Shown: piece by piece, positions 8,464 to 15,558 of the stretch
How positions within the stretch are numbered: position 1 is the stretch's first letter
Layout of the letters: each line of letters opens with the position of its first letter
Assembly: GCA_947380655.1 (NCBI GenBank)
Contig: CANCRX010000063.1
Coordinates: 1 to 17,131, forward strand
From: Alcaligenaceae bacterium
Lineage (GTDB): Bacteria; Pseudomonadota; Gammaproteobacteria; Burkholderiales; Burkholderiaceae_B
Reading direction: 5' to 3'
Length of the DNA stretch: 17,131 bases
Notes under the pieces: model-generated
What the model saw: the letters and a program-made list of their open reading frames with translations, nothing else
Told to the model about the DNA's origin: nothing
Databases searched by the model: none
Program-made: the position numbers and the translations under genes

Positions 8464-8913
8464 ATGAAACCTGTTGATCTCAAAATACTCGATGCGCGCA
8501 TGCGTGACCAATTGCCTGCCTATGGCACACCAGGTTCGGCAGGACTTGACTTGCGCGCCTGCCTGGATGCGCCTCTGGTGATTGAGCCAGGCGCCACCCA
8601 TTTGGTGCCGACAGGCCTGGCCGTTCACATAGCAGATCCTGGTTATGCGGCAGTAATCTTGCCTCGCTCTGGCTTGGGTCACAAACACGGTATTGTGCTG
8701 GGCAACCTTGTTGGTTTAATTGACTCTGATTATCAAGGTCCGTTGATGGTTTCAGCCTGGAACCGCAGCAATACCGCCTATACCTTGCAACCCATGGAAC
8801 GGCTGGCCCAGCTTGTGGTGCTGCCCATTGCGCAGGTCCAATTTAATCTGGTCGAAGATTTCGATGCATCCGCGCGCGGAACGGGTGGTTTTGGTTCGAC
8901 TGGCAAAGCTTAA
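8464..8913 (+). CDS. dut: dUTP diphosphatase (dUTPase)
   Basis: Hydrolyses dUTP to dUMP and pyrophosphate, keeping uracil out of DNA and supplying the dTMP precursor. It has 149 residues, standard for the homotrimeric family. All five motifs are present in order: AGLDLRA (I), PRSGLGHKHG (II), GLIDSDYQGPL (III, with the catalytic Asp), RLAQLVVLP (IV) and the C-terminal GTGGFGSTG (V, the mobile P-loop-like arm). It lies 10 bases after the DedA gene, with no Shine-Dalgarno in the T-rich spacer, and is the last gene of the plus-strand run. It converges on pdxH with 22 bases between the stops. Confidence 0.97.
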   Translation: MKPVDLKILDARMRDQLPAYGTPGSAGLDLRACLDAPLVIEPGATHLVPTGLAVHIADPGYAAVILPRSGLGHKHGIVLGNLVGLIDSDYQGPLMVSAWNRSNTAYTLQPMERLAQLVVLPIAQVQFNLVEDFDASARGTGGFGSTGKA

Positions 8914-8935
8914 GCAGCAAACTCACGCGTATCGC

Positions 8936-9583
8936 TCAGGGCGCCAGACGGTCCTTGATCCATTCCTGTTGAGCATTCAGCCGATAACAAATCCTGTCGT
9001 GCAGGCGCGAAGGACGCCCCTGCCAGAACTCCCAATAGTCAGGGATCAAACGATAACCACCCCAATGCGGGGGACGGGGGGGATTCATGCCGTACTTCAT
9101 GCCATATTCAGCTGCTTTGGCAATAATCGAGCCTCGACCATTGATTATGGTGCTTTGAGGAGAGGCCCAGGCACCTATGCGACTAGCAAGTGGACGACTG
9201 GAGTAATACTCGTCTGACTCAGCGGAATCGACTTTTTCAACGCGGCCCTCGATCCGGACAACCCGCTCCATCTCGACCCAGTGAAACTGAAGCGACGCAA
9301 AGGGCGAGCCCGCAAGCTCCTGACCCTTGCGGCTTTGATAGTTAGTAAACCAGACAATACCTCGCTCATCGCACCCTTTAATCAGCACGATCCGGCTCGA
9401 GGGTCGACCATTGCTACCCACGGTCGCAAGGGTCATCGCATTTGGCTCAGGGATCTTGTGTTCAAACGCTTCATTCAGCCAAGACTGAAACTGCTTGAGC
9501 GGTTCACTCGCGACCTCGTGTTCCTCAAGCGAGCCAAGCTCATAGCTTTTACGTAAGTCGGATAAAGGTGTTTGGTTGCTCAT
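8936..9583 (-). CDS. pdxH: Pyridoxamine/pyridoxine 5'-phosphate oxidase
   Basis: FMN-dependent oxidase that converts pyridoxine or pyridoxamine 5'-phosphate to pyridoxal 5'-phosphate, using oxygen. It has 215 residues (218 in E. coli). FMN-binding stretches SSRIVLIKG (62-70) and FTNYQSRKG (79-87) are present. Residues matching the E. coli substrate contacts are Lys69, Tyr126, Arg130, Ser134, Arg193 and His195, within YYSSRPLASRIGAW and RPSRLHDR. The ATG at 9583 has GGA eight bases before it. It is separated from the hydrolase gene upstream by 79 bases, the longest gap in the window, so it may have its own promoter. Confidence 0.97.
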   Translation of the reverse strand: MSNQTPLSDLRKSYELGSLEEHEVASEPLKQFQSWLNEAFEHKIPEPNAMTLATVGSNGRPSSRIVLIKGCDERGIVWFTNYQSRKGQELAGSPFASLQFHWVEMERVVRIEGRVEKVDSAESDEYYSSRPLASRIGAWASPQSTIINGRGSIIAKAAEYGMKYGMNPPRPPHWGGYRLIPDYWEFWQGRPSRLHDRICYRLNAQQEWIKDRLAP

Positions 9584-9662
9584 ATTTAATCCAAGTCGTT
9601 AATTAGAATTGCCTGGTTCATCAACCATTCAATCAAAGCGGTGTGTATAACGATTTAACTTA
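9584..9662 (-). promoter_or_regulatory. AT-rich gap upstream of pdxH, possible weak promoter
   Basis: Longest non-coding stretch of the window (79 bases), between the end of the hydrolase gene and pdxH. On the minus strand a possible -35 TTGAAT (9632-9627) and -10 TCTAAT (9607-9602) are separated by 19 bases, a little long, and end 18 bases before the pdxH ATG. A small stem TGGTT-loop-AACCA occurs at 9614-9627 but has no U-tract, so it does not qualify as a terminator. Identification of the promoter is tentative. Confidence 0.25.
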
Positions 9663-10919
9663 TCAAGGTTTGACGGATTTTGCTATGAAACTATCAAACC
9701 ACTTTTTTTGATCCCGCACACCAAAAAGAAAAACACCGCGATGATCTGCCTGATCTCCAGCATAAATAGAGCTTGCTGAAGCCCCTCCCAACAGCTTTTG
9801 CGTAGCTTCCGGGAGCTGGCCAATGATTTTAGGCGTCACTTCATCCCGCCCGCCGTAGTACGTTCTCAAGGGCACCTCGCTTTTCCAGCGGTATGCCTGA
9901 TTTTTATCCAACAACTGCCAGTAAGGTGAATCACCTAGCACTCCACTTTTAGCAAAGTCTGAACGGATAAAATCCTGAAGTTTGGGAGGGGTTACTTTGA
10001 AAAAAGTCTCCCAATCTATTTTTCCCTGATACAGGTCTCTGGATGCTTGAAGATACTCAGGCTTGACTGCCGACTCAAGCAATCCCACCTGGCTCATGTA
10101 GAACTCTTGCGCCTGGAGCTGGATGGCTACCACTGCAGGCAAATACACGGCATCGACAGGTTGATAATTATTCAGCCAGCGATTCATCGTCAGGTAAATA
10201 TCTACAGGGGCGCTTGCGGCTGCAACAGCAGTGACGTTAATCCCGAGAATATCCAGCTTTTTCAGAAACTGCATCGTGACCCAACCACCTTGCGACCATC
10301 CACTCATAAAAAAATGGCTGGCGGTAAGCTGCATGGAATCCATAATATCTTTAGCAGACCAAAGCATATCGAAGGTCGCTTGCCGCGTACTATCTTTCAC
10401 CAGATAACTATCCGGCAACGCTGACAGACCCCTGCCAAAATAGTCGGCAGCTACCACCACATATCCCTGGGCAGCAAAGGCCGCAAGCATGATGCTTGTT
10501 TCCATGGACTTATCTGGATTGGAGGGCACAAAACTTTTATCAAATACTGTACCGTGCTGATAGGATACGACTGGGAAAGTCTTATCCCCTGTTACAGGAA
10601 TAGCGAGCAACCCTGATGCGAGAGTGGGTTGATTGTTGAGCTCAGGGATAACGGAACGATACCGGACGCGGTATAAATTGACAGCAAATTTAGCTGGGTT
10701 AAATGCATTGCGATACGCATCAGGCTGTGTCGAGCTCGCCATGAAGCCAGCAATACCTGAACTCAGGATCTGATCAAGTTTGGTTTGATCGTAGGTTGCG
10801 ATCAACTGATACTCGAGGCCAGCGTTTACTTTTACAAACTCAGGATTTTCAGCCGCCTGAACTTGCATACTCAAGCAGAGGGAAAACAAAATGAAACAAA
10901 ATTTCCTGAGCATGTTCAT
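9663..10919 (-). CDS. Secreted alpha/beta hydrolase (esterase/lipase-like)
   Basis: A predicted exported serine hydrolase of about 418 residues. From the ATG at 10919 the protein begins MNMLRKFCFILFSLCLSMQVQA, a signal peptide with a likely cut after VQA. The catalytic Ser is in GWSQGG (Ser209 counted from this Met), the likely acid is Asp359 in GGRDEVTP, and the His is His393 in ADHRGVF. YQHGT (about 120-124) probably forms the oxyanion hole and is followed by an AADYFGRG strand. The arrangement resembles secreted lipases/esterases, but the substrate is unknown. An upstream in-frame codon at 10949 would lie inside the preceding gene and break the signal peptide, so I reject it; the ATG at 10913 is possible. 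It starts four bases after the binding-protein gene. Hand-counted GC in four 60-base lines was about 38-50%, lower than a line in ileS (57%). Confidence 0.8.
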   Translation of the reverse strand: MNMLRKFCFILFSLCLSMQVQAAENPEFVKVNAGLEYQLIATYDQTKLDQILSSGIAGFMASSTQPDAYRNAFNPAKFAVNLYRVRYRSVIPELNNQPTLASGLLAIPVTGDKTFPVVSYQHGTVFDKSFVPSNPDKSMETSIMLAAFAAQGYVVVAADYFGRGLSALPDSYLVKDSTRQATFDMLWSAKDIMDSMQLTASHFFMSGWSQGGWVTMQFLKKLDILGINVTAVAAASAPVDIYLTMNRWLNNYQPVDAVYLPAVVAIQLQAQEFYMSQVGLLESAVKPEYLQASRDLYQGKIDWETFFKVTPPKLQDFIRSDFAKSGVLGDSPYWQLLDKNQAYRWKSEVPLRTYYGGRDEVTPKIIGQLPEATQKLLGGASASSIYAGDQADHRGVFLFGVRDQKKWFDSFIAKSVKP

Positions 10920-10923
10920 CCGA

Positions 10924-12075
10924 TTACTGCGCGTAGGAAAACTTACCATCCTTGATGGTCGCCATCACGCGCGCACGCTGATCAAAACCCTGATGATCCT
11001 GTGGTGTGACATTCAACACACCATTAGGGACCGTTAAATTCTGAGTATTTTCCAGCGCCTCTCGCAAAGCCTGACGAAATTCAATCGTTGATGGCTTGGC
11101 GCCTGTTTTCAATGCACGCGCGACAGCATTGTCCAGCAGCATCCATGCCCCCATCGCATCTCCGACAAACTGGGTCATCGTATTCGGACCATGCTGTGCT
11201 TCGTATCGATCGGTGAACTCAAGTGCGACTTTTCGCACTGGATTTGAGTCGGGTAACTCGCGAGCCACCACTCCGGGGCCAGTAGGAAATAATGTGCCTT
11301 CTACGTCCTTGCCACCCACCTGCAGAAATTCGAGTGTGCCGATACCATGCGTTTGATAAATCAAACCTTTATAGCCACGTCCAACCAGTGTTTTTTGCGG
11401 CAAAGCGGCAGGCGTGCCGGAACCCGCGATCAGGATTGCTTCAGGTTTTGCGGACATAAGCTTGAGAACCTGTCCCACCACCGACTGATCGGTACGCTGA
11501 AATGACTCTTGCGCAACGATTTCGGGATTCCCTGCGGCTGCAGCAGTAAATTCTTTCGACCACCCTTCCCCGTACGAGTCTGCAAAGCCAATAAAACCAA
11601 CCTTTTTAATCCCACGTCGACGCATATCTTCAACTAAGGCTGTCGCCATCAACGCATCATTCTGAGGTAATTTAAACGCCCATTTTCTTTTCGGATCACT
11701 TTGTGGCGTGACGATCGAGGCCGAGGCTGCCAGGGCGATCATGGGTGTACTGGTCTCCTGCAATACATCGAGTCCTGCCAGTGCAGCCGGTGTAATGTTG
11801 GGGCCGATAATGGCATCAACCTTGTTTTCCGAGGTCAATTTGCGAGAATTGCGCACAGCCTGGCTGACATCTGTCGCGTCATCGAGAATCACGTAACGTG
11901 CGGGTTGACCGCCGAGTGTCTGAGGCCAGAATTTGATCGCGTTCGCAGACTGGATGCCGATTGCTGCGGCAGGACCTGTCGTTGAAATATCCACACCGAT
12001 CACAATTTCGGCTAGGACTGGCAGTGAAAAAACACTCAGGGCACACAGTGCCAGCAGGCGATACTTTAAAGTCAT
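10924..12075 (-). CDS. Periplasmic substrate-binding protein, branched-chain amino acid (LivK) type
   Basis: A type I periplasmic binding protein (Peripla_BP_6/LivJ-LivK class) for an ABC importer. It has 383 residues: signal peptide MTLKYRLLALCALSVFSLPVLA, then the mature domain opening with EIVIGVDISTTGPAA. Family landmarks are the LDDATD strand, DAIIGPNITPAALA and KVGFIGFADSYGEGW at the second lobe. Several such proteins in Burkholderiales bind aromatic or carboxylic acids rather than amino acids, so the ligand is open. Start: an ATG at 12099 overlaps the pqiC stop (ATGA), but the ATG at 12075 has AAAGGA six bases upstream and gives a clean signal peptide. No permease or ATPase gene is nearby, so it must use a transporter encoded elsewhere or serve another role. 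It lies between pqiC and the hydrolase on the same strand. Confidence 0.88.
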   Translation of the reverse strand: MTLKYRLLALCALSVFSLPVLAEIVIGVDISTTGPAAAIGIQSANAIKFWPQTLGGQPARYVILDDATDVSQAVRNSRKLTSENKVDAIIGPNITPAALAGLDVLQETSTPMIALAASASIVTPQSDPKRKWAFKLPQNDALMATALVEDMRRRGIKKVGFIGFADSYGEGWSKEFTAAAAGNPEIVAQESFQRTDQSVVGQVLKLMSAKPEAILIAGSGTPAALPQKTLVGRGYKGLIYQTHGIGTLEFLQVGGKDVEGTLFPTGPGVVARELPDSNPVRKVALEFTDRYEAQHGPNTMTQFVGDAMGAWMLLDNAVARALKTGAKPSTIEFRQALREALENTQNLTVPNGVLNVTPQDHQGFDQRARVMATIKDGKFSYAQ

Positions 12076-12081
12076 CCTCAA

Positions 12082-12087
12082 TCCTTT
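12082..12087 (-). promoter_or_regulatory. Ribosome binding site of the substrate-binding protein
   Basis: AAAGGA on the minus strand, six bases before the ATG at 12075. It favours this start over the ATG at 12099, which overlaps the pqiC stop. Confidence 0.6.
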
Positions 12088-12095
12088 AGGGCTAC

Positions 12096-12698
12096 TCAAT
12101 TACTTGTACATTGCGCGCCAGCTGGATCTGCACGGGAAATCAATGATTCGGCTATCTGGGCAGAAAGCAGCTGGGTATTTTTCTGCTGGCCGGTCACCAA
12201 AGCAGAGACACCAATCGCGACAGGTTGCTGCACGCGGGTAAAGCAAGTCAATACCTTGTTCGAACCGGCAAAACGAATCCTCCATAAAGCATGGATCGCA
12301 ACATACTGACCAGGCACCATATCAAATCTTTGCACATCAACCTGAATACGGGTCACATTCGCATCACCCGTTCCGGAAGCCAGGTTTTGTACGGGTGGCA
12401 TACCCAGACGAGTCGTAAGTTCCAGAGAAAGTGCAGTTCTGAGGTGCGAGGACAAGGGGGCGGTCCACAAATCATTAGAAAGTACGAGCACCCGACCATC
12501 GGTTTGCTGCACGACCAAAGAAGCTAAATCAGCCTCGGGAGGTACTGTCACATCAGCCAGCGCATAAGGCCCGAGCTGTTTTCCGGGAGCATTCGTTGAA
12601 CCAGTTGATACGGGCGGGCTCAGTGTGTAGTTGAAAGGAGCGGTAGATCCACACGCGGCAAGGACAAGACTCGCCAGCATCATCATCAAAATCTTCAT
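12096..12698 (-). CDS. pqiC: PqiC-type outer-membrane lipoprotein (ABC-type transport auxiliary, DUF330)
   Basis: Outer-membrane lipoprotein partner of the PqiAB lipid-transport system. It has 200 residues and starts with a short lipoprotein signal, MKILMMMLASLVLAAC, whose lipobox LAAC predicts lipidation of Cys16 after LspA cleavage. The mature part has the family pattern YTLSPP near the start, then PYALADVTVPPEAD and LSNDLWTAPLSSHLRTALSLEL, followed by a beta-rich domain with VTRIQVDVQRFD. Its ATG overlaps the pqiB TGA (ATGA). In E. coli, PqiC forms a ring in the outer membrane that docks on the tip of PqiB. Its position after pqiB supports the assignment. Confidence 0.9.
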   Translation of the reverse strand: MKILMMMLASLVLAACGSTAPFNYTLSPPVSTGSTNAPGKQLGPYALADVTVPPEADLASLVVQQTDGRVLVLSNDLWTAPLSSHLRTALSLELTTRLGMPPVQNLASGTGDANVTRIQVDVQRFDMVPGQYVAIHALWRIRFAGSNKVLTCFTRVQQPVAIGVSALVTGQQKNTQLLSAQIAESLISRADPAGAQCTSN

Positions 12699-14344
12699 CT
12701 AGCAGGCGCTCCAAGAGTATCGCGTGAGTAAGGCTGACCCGAACGGCCCCGGATCAATGAATCAGGTTGTGATTGCAACGCGTCAGTCAGCACGCGTAAA
12801 GAGCGCAGACTGCGCTTGATATCCTCAAGCGCTGCATCAATATTGGCGGGTAAAGGACTGCCTGGTGCAATCATCGTGTCAAGATTTTTGAAACTTGATT
12901 CGACCTGAACCAGAGCGGAAGACAGCTTTGGAGTTACCTGCTTGTTGAGATCGATTGTCAGGATTTTGAATTCCTTGAGCGTATCGTTGAGCTCTTTACC
13001 AATCGAATCAAAAGGAATTTTTTCCAACTTGGCCATGATATTCGAGAGGTTTTGCTGCAACTTGTCTAAATCATCGGCCTCAATCGTCGGCATTTCAAAT
13101 GGCAGCGTTGTTTTGAAACGCAAACCTTTTTGTACCTGTGGAAAATCCTCCAGGGCAATATAAAGTTGACCCGTAAGAAGATTGGCACTGCGTAATTGCG
13201 CGCGTAGCCCACGACCGGCAAGCATAGCAAGAGACTTAACAACTTCCTCTGGCGTCCTGTCAACCATCTTCATGTCACTGTAAATGGTTCCCAAGCGTTC
13301 CGGGTAAAGCGTTGCGCCAACGCGCGTAAAAAACTTTCGTTTCATCGCATCAAAATCCAGATCAACTGAATTCACAATACCGATATCAACACCCTGAAAC
13401 ACCACACTCGCTCCAACTTTAAGACCGCGTGAGGGTTGATCAAAACGCATGTCAATCGGCACGGCGATTCCGACAGGCACTAACTCGGCTGCACGACGGG
13501 TGTCATAGAGCGTGAATACTTCGGTTGATGAAACGGCTTGCTCATTCTTACCAAAAGAAGCGAAAGAAATACCCCCTGCAATTAATGAAACAAGAGATTG
13601 CGTATTGACCTGCACACCATCCGTGCCAAGGGTGATATCAATTCCACTTTCGTTCCAAAAACGTGTACTTTCATTCACGTATTTGTCATAAGGCGCATCG
13701 ATAAATACATCAATATCGACAAACTTGCCAACCTTATCAAGTTTGTAACTGGTCACCATACCGGCTTGAATACGACGGAAGAAAACAGGTGATCCTTCAC
13801 CAAGAGAGCCCAGATCAGGTGCGCGTAACTTGAATTTTGATCCAGGGCGATCGCTGGTGATTGGAGGGGGCTGCTCAAGCCCCACAAACTCCGTCTGATC
13901 CGAACTGCGATGTAACGCATCATCCGTATCTGTTTCGATATAGACGCCCGAAAACAAAGTCGATAAACCCGATACGCCACCCAGACCAACCCGAGGTTTG
14001 ACAATCCAGAACCTTGTACCGGAGTGAGCGAGTCCCGCAGCATCTTTGGAAAGCTCTGCATCCACAATCACTGAGTCACGCTTCGCACTCAGGCGGATCG
14101 CCTTGACCATGCCGATCACGACATCACGATATCTGATCTGTGTTTTACCCACTTCAAGGCCTGAAGCAGACTCGAAAACAATTGAAATTTTAGGACCTTG
14201 TTTGGAAACAGAATTCCATATGATCGACAACCCCAGCAGCGCGGCCACAATGGGGATTAGCCAGACCCAGGCGAGATTGCGTTTAGGTTTGCGAGACACG
14301 CGTGGCAGAGGCAATGAGCCTGTGTTGCTAGACGACTCAGGCAT
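12695..14344 (-). CDS. pqiB: PqiB, MCE-domain intermembrane lipid transport protein
   Basis: An inner-membrane-anchored protein that in E. coli forms a hexameric periplasmic tunnel carrying lipids between the membranes. It has 549 residues (E. coli PqiB 546). After a basic N-terminus (15-23) comes one membrane helix at about 24-43. Three MCE domains follow: about 50-142 (GLEVGKTQIRYRDVVIGMV), 165-260 (SLGEGSPVFFRRIQAGMV) and 290-400 (GLKVGASVVFQGVDIGIV). The C-terminal region, about 422-525, is rich in long helices (KLQQNLSNIMAKLEKIP and KELNDTLKEFKIL) and would build the coiled-coil needle. A strong Shine-Dalgarno precedes it, 35 bases after the pqiA stop, and it overlaps pqiC. Confidence 0.95.
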   Translation of the reverse strand: MPESSSNTGSLPLPRVSRKPKRNLAWVWLIPIVAALLGLSIIWNSVSKQGPKISIVFESASGLEVGKTQIRYRDVVIGMVKAIRLSAKRDSVIVDAELSKDAAGLAHSGTRFWIVKPRVGLGGVSGLSTLFSGVYIETDTDDALHRSSDQTEFVGLEQPPPITSDRPGSKFKLRAPDLGSLGEGSPVFFRRIQAGMVTSYKLDKVGKFVDIDVFIDAPYDKYVNESTRFWNESGIDITLGTDGVQVNTQSLVSLIAGGISFASFGKNEQAVSSTEVFTLYDTRRAAELVPVGIAVPIDMRFDQPSRGLKVGASVVFQGVDIGIVNSVDLDFDAMKRKFFTRVGATLYPERLGTIYSDMKMVDRTPEEVVKSLAMLAGRGLRAQLRSANLLTGQLYIALEDFPQVQKGLRFKTTLPFEMPTIEADDLDKLQQNLSNIMAKLEKIPFDSIGKELNDTLKEFKILTIDLNKQVTPKLSSALVQVESSFKNLDTMIAPGSPLPANIDAALEDIKRSLRSLRVLTDALQSQPDSLIRGRSGQPYSRDTLGAPAR

Positions 14345-14352
14345 GCAAGCAA

Positions 14353-14360
14353 CTCCTTTT
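14353..14360 (-). promoter_or_regulatory. Strong ribosome binding site of pqiB
   Basis: AAAAGGAG on the minus strand, eight bases before the ATG at 14344. It is the clearest Shine-Dalgarno sequence I found in the window. It suggests that pqiB is translated independently rather than by coupling to pqiA, and it fixes the pqiB start. Confidence 0.7.
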
Positions 14361-14379
14361 ATTGGAAATAAAAATTTGA

Positions 14380-15558
14380 CTAATGGCTGGATTCAAAATC
14401 GGCTCGCGTCAGGTGTCTGCGGTGTCCAGCCAATCGCCAAGCCAAGCGTGGGTCAAAACCCATTGCCGCAAGCATGGTCAATATGACGACCCCGCCAAAC
14501 GCTGCAGCACCACCACCTGGCTCAATACTCAGCAAGGAACCAAAATGCCCCAATGCCGACAGTAGTATAACTACGAAAACATCCAGCATTGACCACTGTC
14601 CGATGAACTCAACAACGACGTACAGATGCGTTCTTTCTCGCAAGTTGCGACCCGTTCGGTGCTGCGTCATAAAAACCAACATCGCCAGCGCGAGCAGCTT
14701 AAATAAAGGTACAACTACGCTCGCGATAAAAACGACCAGAGCAATATCCCAGGAACCCATATGCCAAAGTTCAATCACTCCACCCAGAATAGTGTGCGCC
14801 GACTCACTGCCTAATGAAGTGACTTTCATGATCGGCAGCATGTTAGCGGGGATATAAAGAATCGCCGCGCCAAGCATCAACGCCCATGTCCGCGTAATCA
14901 GTGCTGGCGAAGGTGGCTTAGGAACAGAGGCAGGTTTTGCTGCAAGCCCAATGTCGTGAGCCATCGACCGAATTTTTCCCGAACTCAGTCGAGTCAGCGC
15001 AGTAATCAGGATCGCGGTGGTCGCCGTAGCAAATAATCCTATGCCTGGCGTCAATGAAGCGAGTCCAGCGAGTTTGACGACTGCGACCATCACGCCCATC
15101 AAAAACACAGGCACCATGCACCACGGTTTTAAACGGTCAACCCAAAGAATCGCTGTATCGAAAAATACAGGTAAGCGCCCAAAAGCCAGGGCACCAAAGA
15201 TCCAGATCAGCAAACAAAGCTGACAGGCGGGTAAGAAAAAACCCGCGGCAAAGGTAATCGCAGCGACCTCTGGATACCCGACCTGCCAGGTCACAACCAC
15301 GGCATCAATAAATGAAGCAGCCTGACCGGCCCCCTGCACATAAAGTGTAGCGACAGGAAAGGCATTGGCCAGCGTAAAGCTAATGATCGTGGCAATCAGT
15401 ACAGCAAGCCAGGCGGCCGCAGAAAATACTGCATAGGTTTCAAGCGTACTGCCACAACGAATACAAGTCGCCCACTCACCAACGTCGAGTTCGGGACGGC
15501 GATATACAACCCCACAATGATGACAGGTCAATGAATGTGGGGGAGCAAGCTCAGACAT
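14380..15558 (-). CDS. pqiA: PqiA, inner-membrane component of the Pqi lipid transport system
   Basis: A polytopic inner-membrane protein working with PqiB and PqiC. It has 392 residues against about 417 in E. coli. An N-terminal zinc ribbon (Cys12, Cys15, Cys32, Cys35, in CHHC and CIRC) leads into a first four-helix half (about 43-190). A second half (about 223-375) has the family motifs YIPANMLPIM, TILGGVIELW, VVEFIGQWSMLDVFVV and FDPRLAWR. E. coli PqiA has a second CxxC/CxxC ribbon between the halves. Here that place holds only a short Pro/Ala linker (about 200-222), and no cysteine occurs after Cys147. The helix carrying ACQLC (111-115) is also cysteine-bearing. Its ATG shares one base with the clpA TAA stop (TAATG). 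Confidence 0.93.
   Translation of the reverse strand: MSELAPPHSLTCHHCGVVYRRPELDVGEWATCIRCGSTLETYAVFSAAAWLAVLIATIISFTLANAFPVATLYVQGAGQAASFIDAVVVTWQVGYPEVAAITFAAGFFLPACQLCLLIWIFGALAFGRLPVFFDTAILWVDRLKPWCMVPVFLMGVMVAVVKLAGLASLTPGIGLFATATTAILITALTRLSSGKIRSMAHDIGLAAKPASVPKPPSPALITRTWALMLGAAILYIPANMLPIMKVTSLGSESAHTILGGVIELWHMGSWDIALVVFIASVVVPLFKLLALAMLVFMTQHRTGRNLRERTHLYVVVEFIGQWSMLDVFVVILLSALGHFGSLLSIEPGGGAAAFGGVVILTMLAAMGFDPRLAWRLAGHRRHLTRADFESSH

Noticed and set aside
9614..9627. Stem-loop TGGTT/AACCA as a terminator after the hydrolase
   Set aside because: The stem is only five base pairs and no U-tract follows on the minus strand.
10920..10949. Upstream start of the hydrolase at 10949
   Set aside because: It would overlap the end of the binding-protein gene and put ten polar residues before a clean signal peptide that begins at the ATG at 10919.
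14046..14486. Plus-strand open frames opposite pqiB/pqiA (14046-14486, 14474-14857) and opposite the hydrolase (10047-10424)
   Set aside because: Shadows of strongly supported minus-strand genes, with no recognisable domain or start signal.
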